DNA from: Bacillus sp. ISL-34
GTDB lineage: Bacteria > Bacillota > Bacilli > Bacillales > DSM-1321
DNA length: 64,000 nt
Reading direction: 5' to 3'
Assembly: GCF_018613325.1 (NCBI RefSeq)
Contig: NZ_JAGGQJ010000035.1
Coordinates: 1-64,000 of the forward strand
Shown here piece after piece: positions 37,599 to 45,368 of the stretch. The position numbers and the translations under genes are program-made. A model generated the notes under the pieces. It saw nothing but the letters and a program-made list of their open reading frames with translations, searched no databases and was not told where the DNA came from. How positions within the stretch are numbered: the stretch's first letter is position 1; each line of letters starts with the position of its first letter.

Positions 37599-38384
37599 AT
37601 GAACAGAAATTCCTTTTTACATTCTTATCTGAATGTTTTTCTCCTGACTGCACTTTGCCTGATCACGTTGTCTGGCTGCCAGGCAGCATCAGATAACCTG
37701 ATTAATCAATCCAAACAGGAAGATTCAATTTCAAATGAAGAAAAAGGCAAGACATTCACAGCCGAAATCATTAAAGTTGTTGACGGAGATACAGTAAAAA
37801 TCAAAATGGCTAATGGAAATGAAGAAACGGTCAGGCTCCTTTTGGTAGATACTCCAGAAACCGTGCACCCATCCAAGCCCGTTCAGCCTTTTGGACCTGA
37901 AGCAAGCAAGTTCGCCAAGGAACTGATGCCTGCAGGCTCTAAAGTGGAAGTAGAAACCGGCATAGGGGAAAGAGATAAATACGGCCGGCTGCTGGCCTAT
38001 TTTTATGTTGATGGTAAAATGGTGAATAAACTCCTGCTGGAAAAAGGACTGGCAAGGGTAGCTTATGTTTATGCACCGAACACGAAATATCTTGATGAAT
38101 TGGAAAATATTCAGAAACAAGCCCAAAAAGATGAAATCGGTATATGGTCAATTGAAAACTATGCAACTTCAAGAGGGTTTGATGATTCGAAGTCAAAAGA
38201 AGTATCAGTGGAAAAGCCGACTGGGTCTTGCAGTAACCCGCAAATTAAAGGGAATATAAACTCTAAAGGCAATAAAATATATCACATTCCTTCGGGCCAA
38301 TATTACGAAATAACTAAACCAGAAGAAATGTTTTGTACCGAACAAGACGCACAGGATGCCGGATTCCGAAAATCGCAAAGTTAA
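37599..38384 (+). CDS. lipoprotein thermonuclease (staphylococcal nuclease fold)
   Basis: 261 residues. The signal peptide ends LITLSGC (C27 lipidated), so the enzyme is anchored outside the membrane. The SNase domain (about 50-180) has VVDGDTVKI, the catalytic Arg in VRLLLVDTPE, and GERDKYGRLLAYFYVDG with the second Arg. The C-terminal 45 residues (IKGNINSKGNKIYHIPSG, with a late Cys) form the small module often attached to Bacillus SNases. GGAGG lies seven bases before the ATG. B. subtilis YncB/Nuc-like; degrades extracellular DNA or RNA. Confidence 0.88.
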   Translation: MNRNSFLHSYLNVFLLTALCLITLSGCQAASDNLINQSKQEDSISNEEKGKTFTAEIIKVVDGDTVKIKMANGNEETVRLLLVDTPETVHPSKPVQPFGPEASKFAKELMPAGSKVEVETGIGERDKYGRLLAYFYVDGKMVNKLLLEKGLARVAYVYAPNTKYLDELENIQKQAQKDEIGIWSIENYATSRGFDDSKSKEVSVEKPTGSCSNPQIKGNINSKGNKIYHIPSGQYYEITKPEEMFCTEQDAQDAGFRKSQS

Positions 38385-38631
38385 CAAATTCAATGTGCCC
38401 GCTTCCGAACTCGCATTTGGAAATTTTCAGGGGTGTTACATAATGTGTTATATAACAGGTATGAAGAATTTCGTTATTGCTTTTCTCCCCCACTTCCTGG
38501 TTTTTCAAAAGCTAAATGATAAATTGGAAATTTCATCTGGAATACGAAAAACACATCTTTATATGTACACTGTAAACAAATTAAAGAAGATCAGTTTGCC
38601 TGCAGTTTTTTATTTAAAAAAGTTCCAGCTT

Positions 38632-38742
38632 GATTTCAGGAATCCGCTCCCCTTCAGCCAACTGACTGCCAAGCCATCTCACTGCAAGCATCAGCGGATC
38701 TCGGCTAGCCAGTTATTCGGTAGGAATGTCGCAAATTTCTTC
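38632..38742 (+). repeat. dispersed ~110-base repeat, copy 1
   Basis: It aligns over its full length, in the same orientation, to a copy near 50.0 kb. Shared blocks include TGCCAAGCC, GCAAGCATC and AGCCAGTTATTCGG, and both end TTTCTTC. I estimate about three quarters identity by eye. It begins GATTTCAG and lies after the nuclease gene. Confidence 0.75.
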
Positions 38743-38813
38743 AATCCAATGAGGATCACAGGAAAAAACCATTGAAGATAAGCTAGTCTCAAACTTGGTT
38801 TGGGATAAGTCCA

Positions 38814-38941
38814 GTTGATTGGAGCGGGTGTACGAGACTCCTGCGGGAAAAGCGCGTCCAAGGGAGACCCCACAGGCGCAATAGCGCCGAGGAGGCTCCC
38901 GGAACGCCCGCGGAAAGCGAGTGCCTGGAGTGGAAATCAAC
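38814..38941. repeat. 128-base GC-rich Bacillaceae-type repeat with inverted ends
   Basis: The ends GTTGATT and AATCAAC are inverted repeats. The interior (TACGAGACTCCTGCGGGAA, GCGCGTCCAAGGGAGACC, GCCGAGGAGGCTC, CGCGGAAAGCGAGTGCC) is much richer in GC than its surroundings and strongly self-complementary. I recall this sequence as a common intergenic repeat in Bacillaceae; its function is unknown. Confidence 0.7.
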
Positions 38942-38997
38942 GTTCCTTTTACAAACCCTCAAATAATCGTTTGAGTGTTCTAGTCTGATTTTTATAA

Positions 38998-39231
38998 TCA
39001 AGGTTCGGATGAGATCCGTTCCGAACTCCCTTTTGCCAACAAACGGAACACATCTTCATGCGTATATGGCTTTACATTGAATGAAAAGGAAAAACTAAAA
39101 GAAGAAGTAATGAATTGTTTCGGCACACCCGATATCAGGATGTGTTTTTTCTTTTGGTCAGCTCTTTCAAGATTCTCTGAATCTCCGTTTTTTCCTTCAA
39201 TAAGTTTCTCTTTAGCTCCCTTAAAACCCAC
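38998..39231 (-). CDS. possible 77-residue protein, unknown
   Basis: GTG start with GGAGGG eight bases upstream. The product is basic at first (MGFKGAKEKLIEGKNGDSEN, then LERADQKKKHIL) and continues ISGVPKQF, an alternating Ser/Phe strand (SSFSFSFSFNV) and THEDVFRLLAKGSSE. A second frame in the same bases (39135-39263) gives a Lys/Glu/Leu helix, WVLRELKRNLLKEKTEIQR, resembling small basic FbpB-like proteins but without a ribosome site. Only one of the two is likely real. Divergent from the sigma factor gene. Confidence 0.35.
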   Translation of the reverse strand: MGFKGAKEKLIEGKNGDSENLERADQKKKHILISGVPKQFITSSFSFSFSFNVKPYTHEDVFRLLAKGSSERISSEP

Positions 39232-39344
39232 TTTTTATTCCCTCCATTTTTCCATTTTGCCATTTGGCTATATATGATCGATTTATTTATGGTAGAAGCA
39301 CCCGGGAATACAGGAAAGTGCACTTTCTAAAGGTGACTTGCTTA

Positions 39345-39836
39345 ATGGAAGATTTCTCAGCACTAACGAAGGAATTCACCCCGATGATCCATCATATTAT
39401 CCGCTCACTTTCCATCTATAAAAATAAGGAGGAATATTTTCAAGTAGGCTTGATTGCTTTATGGGAGTCATTAGGGAATTTCAATGAGGAATACGGACAA
39501 TTCTCCAACTATGCCTATACGATAATCAAAGGCAAAATTCTGAACGAATTAAAGCATCATCATAAATATGAAATCCGCACGGAACCCTTTGATTCCTTCA
39601 TATTAGAGATTAAGGATCCTTTTTCGATGCATGAAGAGGCCTTTGCCATCGATAATATCTTAACTTACACGGAAGGATTGACACTGAATCAGCAACGCTG
39701 GCTTTTACAGACATACCTCGAAAATAAAACGGTGTCTGAAATCGCTGAGGTCCATCAAGTTACTGCAGCAGCCGTCAAATCATGGAGAAAGTCCGCTTTA
39801 AATAAATTAAGGAAACAAGTGATTTTCCCATTATAA
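39345..39836 (+). CDS. small sigma-70 family RNA polymerase sigma factor
   Basis: 163 residues with region 2 (YFQVGLIALWESLGNFNEEY, FSNYAYTIIKGKILNEL) and region 4 (LTLNQQRWLLQTYLENKTVS, then EIAEVHQVTAAAVKSWRKSA as helix-turn-helix). No region 3 or anti-sigma partner is obvious. The ATG at MEDFSALTK has AAAGGTG nine bases upstream. The type resembles Gram-positive SigH/ComX-like or YvrI-like alternative factors; target genes are unknown. Confidence 0.8.
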   Translation: MEDFSALTKEFTPMIHHIIRSLSIYKNKEEYFQVGLIALWESLGNFNEEYGQFSNYAYTIIKGKILNELKHHHKYEIRTEPFDSFILEIKDPFSMHEEAFAIDNILTYTEGLTLNQQRWLLQTYLENKTVSEIAEVHQVTAAAVKSWRKSALNKLRKQVIFPL

Positions 39837-39878
39837 ATAATTTGGGGTGGCTCAATCATGAGCCACCCCAAATTATTT
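39835..39878. terminator. long perfect palindrome, bidirectional terminator
   Basis: AAATAATTTGGGGTGGCTCA and TGAGCCACCCCAAATTATTT with an ATCA loop. It serves the sigma gene and the converging small gene. Confidence 0.85.
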
Positions 39879-39885
39879 ACATCGA

Positions 39886-40083
39886 TTAACTTCTCGCTTC
39901 TTCTAAATACGTATAAATTATCACACCGTTATGTTGAGCATTCCCCCGAAAATGTTTAAAGTCTTCCCTTTTAACAAGAACCTCACGAAAAGCTAAAAAT
40001 TCTTCTTTTGTTATCCTTAATTCATCCATTTCCCGATTTGCCAGTTTATCGAGTACATCTTTTGCTTCTTCTGCATTCATCAT
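39886..40083 (-). CDS. small hypothetical protein, 65 residues
   Basis: Acidic N-terminal helix (MMNAEEAKDVLDKLANREMD), then ELRITKEEFLAFREVLVKRE and a beta end GVIIYTYLEEARS. GGGGG lies five and eight bases before two adjacent ATG codons. Cytosolic. I do not recognise a family. It ends just before the shared terminator with the sigma gene. Confidence 0.65.
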   Translation of the reverse strand: MMNAEEAKDVLDKLANREMDELRITKEEFLAFREVLVKREDFKHFRGNAQHNGVIIYTYLEEARS

Positions 40084-40532
40084 ATTATCCCCCTTAATTA
40101 TCAAATGTTCTATCATATCTACAGGAGAAATTCCGTTTTCATTTTAACATAAGCTTGCCACTTAATATAAATCAGAACTTTTTGAGGCCCACTGCTACAT
40201 TATTCTTTACGAATGCTTTAAAATAGTGCAAACTGTATAGTAAAATATCATAATGTAAAATGATTGGCATTATTTGTACATAGAATTACATACTGGTACG
40301 CATAACTGCGTTTGCAAGATATACCAAATTATGCCACATCATTACAACTGCTCCATTACTAGAATCTGCACCTCTCTTTAAAAGTTTAGCTTACTGTACC
40401 GACATAAGAGATAACTAATTCTCTTACTGGCACTTCCCACGTCAAAATCTAAACGGCAAGATGTTCGAATAATCCAATTACTCCATAGTTACTTTTTGAT
40501 CATTGGAAACAAAATGGGAAAGGATGATTACC
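40084..40532. other. AT-rich intergenic region before ykvS
   Basis: About 450 bases. A 31-codon minus-strand stretch (about 40290-40385, containing GAVVMMWHNLVYLANAVMRT) is open but lacks start signals. No tRNA, riboswitch or terminator recognised. Possibly a decayed gene. Confidence 0.3.
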
Positions 40533-40709
40533 ATGAAGAAAGCGGAAGTTGGAAATATCATTGAATTTAGAGAAGGCTTAAAAGGAATCGTCGAGAAAGT
40601 GAACGAGAACTCAGTAATCGTGGACGTCACGTATATGGAAAATTATCGTGATTTGGAACTTGAACAAAAAACCGTCGTCAACCATAAAAATTATAAAATC
40701 ATAGGTTAA
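40533..40709 (+). CDS. ykvS: YkvS family protein (DUF2187)
   Basis: A 58-residue, single beta-barrel-like protein: MKKAEVGNIIEFREGLKGIV, then EKVNENSVIVDVTYMEN and TVVNHKNYKIIG. It closely follows B. subtilis YkvS. The KOW/SH3-like pattern suggests RNA or protein binding, unproven. AAAGGATG precedes the ATG. Confidence 0.85.
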   Translation: MKKAEVGNIIEFREGLKGIVEKVNENSVIVDVTYMENYRDLELEQKTVVNHKNYKIIG

Positions 40710-40712
40710 TTC

Positions 40713-40746
40713 AAAACGGGATGGTTTCTCAATACCATTCCGTTTT
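40713..40746 (+). terminator. ykvS terminator
   Basis: AAAACGG-g-ATGG pairs with CCAT-t-CCGTTTT, followed by further T. Confidence 0.75.
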
Positions 40747-40900
40747 TCACTTTTTAGCAATCGTGCCAATTGATTCTCCAGTTTTTTGTAACCATTTTCA
40801 TTTTACGCCGTCTAATTAATTAAAGGGCAAAACACCTGTATGTGATGCAGGAAGATCCAAACTCAGATTGGAATTTCTATCAGAAAGATGAGGGAAACAC

Positions 40901-41515
40901 ATGACTCGTTGGACACGTTATATTGGCTGTGTCACATTCGCCGCTTTTCTGCTGACTGGCTGCGGTACGACCACAGACGAAAATGCAGATGAGCCACAGG
41001 AAGATTCAGTAAAAGAGGGAAACGAAGGCAATACTTCTCAGAGCGATAATCGCAATAACAAAGTAAGACTGATGGAGCAAAACCTGCAATATTCAATTAA
41101 CGGGAAAGTAAAAGAAAAAACAGCGTTCCTAAAAAAAAGTGATAATCAACCGTTCAGCCTTTATGTTTTACAACAATTCAGATTAAGTGCCGAAGAACCA
41201 GGAAAGGATATTGTATTCCTGACTGAAGATGACTCCATTTATATGAGAATCGAATTATTGAAGGCGGATGTCAGTTGGGATGAGGTGGAAAAAAATGTTC
41301 AAGCCCAGCTGGAAAGCATTTCAGAAACGATTAGGGATCCTTCACTTGATATTGAGAGCGGCACGGGATTTGAAGTGGAAAGTGGCGATGATGTGATCAC
41401 ATCCATATTGCTCAAGGATGAAAAAGCACCCGTCCGCTTAACTATATTCACAAAAAAAGATAGAGATTACCGGGATGCTTTTCTAGAGATGGCTAAGACG
41501 CTGATGAAAGGATGA
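40901..41515 (+). CDS. hypothetical lipoprotein
   Basis: 204 residues. The signal peptide ends FLLTGC (C21), followed by an acidic, disordered linker (TTTDENADEPQEDSVKEGNE). The globular part (about 55-204) is alpha/beta (for example KDIVFLTEDDSIYMRIELLK, PVRLTIFTKKDRDYRDAFLE). Surface-anchored; family not recognised. Converges with ykvI. Confidence 0.7.
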   Translation: MTRWTRYIGCVTFAAFLLTGCGTTTDENADEPQEDSVKEGNEGNTSQSDNRNNKVRLMEQNLQYSINGKVKEKTAFLKKSDNQPFSLYVLQQFRLSAEEPGKDIVFLTEDDSIYMRIELLKADVSWDEVEKNVQAQLESISETIRDPSLDIESGTGFEVESGDDVITSILLKDEKAPVRLTIFTKKDRDYRDAFLEMAKTLMKG

Positions 41516-41534
41516 ACATCCATTTTCCCCTGAT

Positions 41535-41564
41535 ACGGAGGGCTAAGGACAGGCCCTCCGTTCT
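41535..41564. terminator. terminator between the lipoprotein gene and ykvI
   Basis: ACGGAGGGC-taaggacag-GCCCTCCGT, followed by TCTTC. Short T content, but placed between converging genes. Confidence 0.6.
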
Positions 41565-41567
41565 TCA

Positions 41568-42608
41568 TCACTCCTTCCCCGCCTTGCTTTTCCAGACCAG
41601 TATTAAAAAAAGGAGGCTTATGTATCCAAAAACCGGATAAATATATCCTAGTAACCTTCCATATCCGAATTCGCTAATGATCAAAGCTATTGAAAAAATG
41701 ACCGCTATGATCAGCATGCTTGGCAATTTAATATAACTGCTGATTTGCCTCTGTAATCCATATATGTTTCCGATGACCGAAGTGAATATCTCCCCGTAAA
41801 TCACCAAAATGAACATCCAATATAACTGACTGGCTGCCGTTCTCATAATAACTGCTGAAGGAATTTCAAAACTTTTCACGTCAGGAAGTGTCATAAGTGA
41901 AAAATGCCCCGTCAATAAAATGATCGTCAGGAATATCCCTCCAAGGATTGCACCATGTTTAATGACCTTCTCATCTCGAACTTCATACGCAACCGGTACC
42001 AGCACAGCCTGGGCCAAAGCAAGGTTAAAGGCTGTATAGGCAAATGGAGACAAAATCATTTTCACGGTGATCACTTCATCAGGAACTTTTGTAAGGGTCT
42101 TAAAGAAATCCCCATTACCCAGGGTCGAGAAAAAAAGGATCAAACTAAAACAGATCATGATTGGTACAACAAACGAGTTCACAGTGAAAACACCGCGCAT
42201 GCCCATCAACAGGACCAAGGATGCCAGTATGATCGTAGACCAACTTCCTATACTTTTAGGCACGCCGAGTTGTTCTTCGAAAACGGCTCCTGAACCCGAA
42301 ATCATGACAGCCGTCACCCCTAACAGCATGATAAGGAAGAAGATGTTGATGATTCCTGCTATTTTCCTGCCAAAAAGATATTGATTGAACTCCTCATAAG
42401 AAGATGCTCTGATCCTTGCGGAAATGAGCATGATTTTCGTTCCAGTGAAAATGAAAATATAACCTGCTATTAAAATCCCGATAAAGCCATAAAAGCCATA
42501 ACGGGTAAAAAACTCGACAATCTCTTTTCCAGTTGCAAAACCTGCACCGACGACCGTGCCTACATATACCGCTGCAATCTGAAAACTCCCTGACCACCTT
42601 GACAGCAT
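41568..42608 (-). CDS. ykvI: YkvI-family membrane transporter
   Basis: 346 residues with about ten membrane helices. The first helix carries YVGTVVGAGFATGKEIVEFF, an unwound-helix motif typical of the APC/LeuT fold. It matches B. subtilis YkvI, a putative amino-acid-type transporter; substrate unknown. GGAGGGGAGAG lies upstream of the start. Confidence 0.83.
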   Translation of the reverse strand: MLSRWSGSFQIAAVYVGTVVGAGFATGKEIVEFFTRYGFYGFIGILIAGYIFIFTGTKIMLISARIRASSYEEFNQYLFGRKIAGIINIFFLIMLLGVTAVMISGSGAVFEEQLGVPKSIGSWSTIILASLVLLMGMRGVFTVNSFVVPIMICFSLILFFSTLGNGDFFKTLTKVPDEVITVKMILSPFAYTAFNLALAQAVLVPVAYEVRDEKVIKHGAILGGIFLTIILLTGHFSLMTLPDVKSFEIPSAVIMRTAASQLYWMFILVIYGEIFTSVIGNIYGLQRQISSYIKLPSMLIIAVIFSIALIISEFGYGRLLGYIYPVFGYISLLFLILVWKSKAGKE

Positions 42609-42807
42609 ACTCTCCCCTCCTCCCTACATTTATATGTAAGGAAGAGACATTTAAGACAAGCCGAGCAATATTCCTTTCGTCGGCTGTTTTTTTACTCTGC
42701 TTACATTCTCTCATTATGTAGTCTGAAACTCCCTTTGCATTTCTCCGTGAGGCTTAAAACAGCACTTTTCATGCCCAACATTTAAAACGCATGAAAGATT
42801 AAAAAAA

Positions 42808-42833
42808 AACGCTTGGAATAATCTCCAAGCGTT
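42808..42833 (-). terminator. terminator of the M3 peptidase gene
   Basis: AACGCTTGGA pairs with TCCAAGCGTT. On the minus strand TTTTTTT follows. Confidence 0.85.
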
Positions 42834-42860
42834 CTTTCAAGCATCCAGTTCCCTTATATT

Positions 42861-44555
42861 TCACAATGCCTTATCATCTACAGTGGAGAGCCATTCATCT
42901 ATCACCTTCACAACGGACTGTACAGTACCGTCAACAAATGGGGATTTCAGATTCGCAGATTCAACGAGATCAAGGAAGGACTTGCTGCCTCCAAGTTGGC
43001 ACAGATTCAAATAATCCTCCCAAGCCGTTTCATCTTTTTCAGTCGACCTTTTCCAGAATTGGAAAGCACAAATCTGGGCCAATGTATAGTCGATATAATA
43101 AAAAGGTGATTGATAAATGTGGCTTTGCCGCTGCCAATACCCGCCATTCTCCAAAAATTCATTTCCTTCATAATCGCGATGCGGCAAATATTCCATCTCG
43201 ATCTTACGCCAAGCCTGCTTTCTTTCAACGGGGGAGGCATCAGGATTTTCATAGACAAAATGCTGAAATTCATCAACAGCTACCCCATACGGGAGGAATA
43301 TGAGGGAACCGCTTAAATGGGAAAACTTATACTTTTCCGTATCTTCCTTGAAAAATAGCTCCATCCATGGCCAAGTTAAAAATTCCATGCTCATCGAATG
43401 GATTTCACATGCTTCATATGTAGGCCAATAATACTCAGGAATGTCAAGATCACGGCTGCGAAAAACTTGGAATGCATGACCTGCCTCATGTGTCAAAACA
43501 TCTATATCCCCGGAAGTACCGTTGAAATTGGAAAAGATGAATGGAGCTTTATAGTCTTCTATAAACGTACAATAGCCTCCGCTTTCTTTTCCTTTCTTCG
43601 CAACAAGGTCCATCAGGTCATTATCTATCATATAGTTGAAAAACTGATTCGTTTCAGGCGAGAGCTCCTGATACATCTTTTTCCCATTTTCGATGATCCA
43701 CTCAGCATCACCTTTTGGAATGGCATTACCCGTTCTGAAATGAAAATTCTCATCATAATAGTTCAGGTTCTCCAATCCAAGACGTTCGCGCTGACGTCCC
43801 TTCAGCCGGGTGACAAGCGGTACCACTTCCTCTTTCACCTGCTTGCGGAATGCAGCAACCATTTCAGCATCATAATCAGTCCTTGTCATTCGATAATACC
43901 CAAGTTCCACGAAATTCCCATAACCCAGCGCTGTCGAAATCCCATGCCTCACTTTGACAAGTTCGTCGAATATACGATCCAATTCCTCCTGCTCTTCTTC
44001 AAAGAAACCGTAATATGCCTCACTTGCATTTTTCCTTAACTCACGGTCCGAGGACTCCATAAAAGGCTGAAGCTGCGCTAGTGTTAATTCTTTTCCATCA
44101 AAGTGAATTTTTGCAGAGGCAATCAATTGTGAATATTCACTGGATAATTTATTTTCTTTTTGCAGCTGTGGTATGATTTCGGGCGAAAAAGTTTTGAGTT
44201 GGGCCTCTGCCAGGTCAAATAGTTGAGTTCCCCATTTCAACTCAAGCTCCTTACGATATTTCGAGCGAACGAGTTCACTGTAAAATTTTGAGGTTAACTC
44301 TTCCATTTCAGGAGAGAAGTCATCTAAATAATCATTCTCCGCTTTATAAAAATCATCATTGGTATCAATGGAATGCCGTATATAGACCAAATTAAACATC
44401 GTACCTACATAATTTCGAATTTCATTTATTTCTTCCATGGCTTTCATTTGTGCATCGGCATTAACAGCGGCAGTAAACTTTTCCAAAGCTCTCATGAACC
44501 GGGTTTTAATTTCATCCATTTCAGGACGTTTATATTCATACTCATTAAATTTCAT
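42861..44555 (-). CDS. M3 family oligoendopeptidase (PepF-related)
   Basis: Zinc metallopeptidase of the M3 family; cleaves cytosolic oligopeptides. The active site is LTHEAGHAFQVF, with the third ligand Glu expected in EIHSMSMEFL. 564 residues from the ATG with AAGGAG seven bases upstream, typical for the shorter M3 'oligoendopeptidase' group. Single gene with its own terminator, next to mhqR. Confidence 0.9.
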   Translation of the reverse strand: MKFNEYEYKRPEMDEIKTRFMRALEKFTAAVNADAQMKAMEEINEIRNYVGTMFNLVYIRHSIDTNDDFYKAENDYLDDFSPEMEELTSKFYSELVRSKYRKELELKWGTQLFDLAEAQLKTFSPEIIPQLQKENKLSSEYSQLIASAKIHFDGKELTLAQLQPFMESSDRELRKNASEAYYGFFEEEQEELDRIFDELVKVRHGISTALGYGNFVELGYYRMTRTDYDAEMVAAFRKQVKEEVVPLVTRLKGRQRERLGLENLNYYDENFHFRTGNAIPKGDAEWIIENGKKMYQELSPETNQFFNYMIDNDLMDLVAKKGKESGGYCTFIEDYKAPFIFSNFNGTSGDIDVLTHEAGHAFQVFRSRDLDIPEYYWPTYEACEIHSMSMEFLTWPWMELFFKEDTEKYKFSHLSGSLIFLPYGVAVDEFQHFVYENPDASPVERKQAWRKIEMEYLPHRDYEGNEFLENGGYWQRQSHIYQSPFYYIDYTLAQICAFQFWKRSTEKDETAWEDYLNLCQLGGSKSFLDLVESANLKSPFVDGTVQSVVKVIDEWLSTVDDKAL

Positions 44556-44734
44556 ATGTACGCTCCTTTTCACGATATAAAAATATTTTTTCCTGTGTAA
44601 ACCAGAGTAACGTTTTCCAATTCCAAGTCACATTCACCAGTATCGCGGTTATCGTAATATAATTTAATTCGCCACAGCATTATTAAAAACCTTTATGTCC
44701 ACGAAACAAATTCAGGTTTTATCAGACATAAAAA

Positions 44735-44768
44735 AACCAGCACCCGCAGTCAAATCCGGGTGCTGGTT
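44735..44768 (-). terminator. mhqR terminator
   Basis: AACCAGCACCCG pairs with CGGGTGCTGGTT. On the minus strand TTTTTTATG follows. Confidence 0.85.
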
Positions 44769-44774
44769 CTTTAG

Positions 44775-45212
44775 CTAATTTTGAGCGGAATACCCAATCT
44801 TTTTAAGCAATTCGATCACGGTGGCCTTTTCATCTTGCGTAAGTACACTCATGATATCATCGATTCTTTTTTCATGCTCAGGAAATACTCCTTCAATGAA
44901 GGCCTTTCCTTTATCCGTTATTTTTGCAAATGTTACACGGCGATCCTCTTTACATGCTATTCGCTGTAGATATTCCTTCTGTTCAAGTTTATCCACGACA
45001 TAGGTAATGCTGCCGCTCGCCAGCAGGATCTTTCCGCCTATTTGCTGAAGAGGCTGATCCCCTTTATGATAAAGTAATTCCAGTACTGCAAATTCAGTTG
45101 GATTCAAGCCCTCTTCAGCTATATGTTTATTTACCACATCATTAATGGATCGATGAGCTCTAGACATCACAATGAACAGCTTCAAAGACTGTTGGATGTT
45201 ATTATTCTCCAT
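44775..45212 (-). CDS. mhqR: MarR-family repressor MhqR (YkvE)
   Basis: 145 residues with the MarR winged helix: LNPTEFAVLELLYHKGDQPL, LASGSITYVVDKLEQKEYLQ, then the wing CKEDRRVTFAKITDKG. In B. subtilis MhqR represses quinone- and catechol-detoxifying dioxygenases and reductases; no such genes lie in this window. Divergent from the KinD-like gene, the same arrangement as mhqR-kinD in B. subtilis. It carries no Cys, so it is not a simple thiol switch. Confidence 0.8.
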   Translation of the reverse strand: MENNNIQQSLKLFIVMSRAHRSINDVVNKHIAEEGLNPTEFAVLELLYHKGDQPLQQIGGKILLASGSITYVVDKLEQKEYLQRIACKEDRRVTFAKITDKGKAFIEGVFPEHEKRIDDIMSVLTQDEKATVIELLKKIGYSAQN

Positions 45213-45244
45213 AACTTCACAACCTTAAAAATTTTTAATTAAAA

Positions 45245-45263
45245 TATCTTGAATTAAAAGTTA
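45245..45263. promoter_or_regulatory. candidate MhqR operator
   Basis: TATCTTGAATT followed by AAAAGTTA is an imperfect dyad close to the MhqR box as I remember it (TATCTcgAATTCgAGATA type). It lies in the mhqR-kinD divergent promoter region, so autoregulation is plausible. Confidence 0.3.
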
Positions 45264-45368
45264 TTATATGACATAAAGACTTTTTTGTCAATCTGCCCTG
45301 TTAGTATGCACTATTGTTTAATCAATCATTTTGATATACTTGAAAAAAAAGCTAAAGTAGTGACAAAC

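Larger units (their letters stand above)
38385..38997. other. intergenic region carrying two dispersed repeats
   Basis: No supported gene; the several open frames here are translations of repeats. It holds a copy of a ~110-base repeat (shared with 50.0 kb) and a 128-base GC-rich repeat with inverted ends. The first 250 bases are AT-rich without recognisable content. Confidence 0.6.

Noticed and set aside
38713-39001. Open frames within the GC-rich repeat
   Set aside because: They arise from the repeat's high GC content; repeats of this kind give long spurious frames.
42394-42714. 106-codon frame overlapping the ykvI start
   Set aside because: Shadow of ykvI in another frame, without its own ribosome site.
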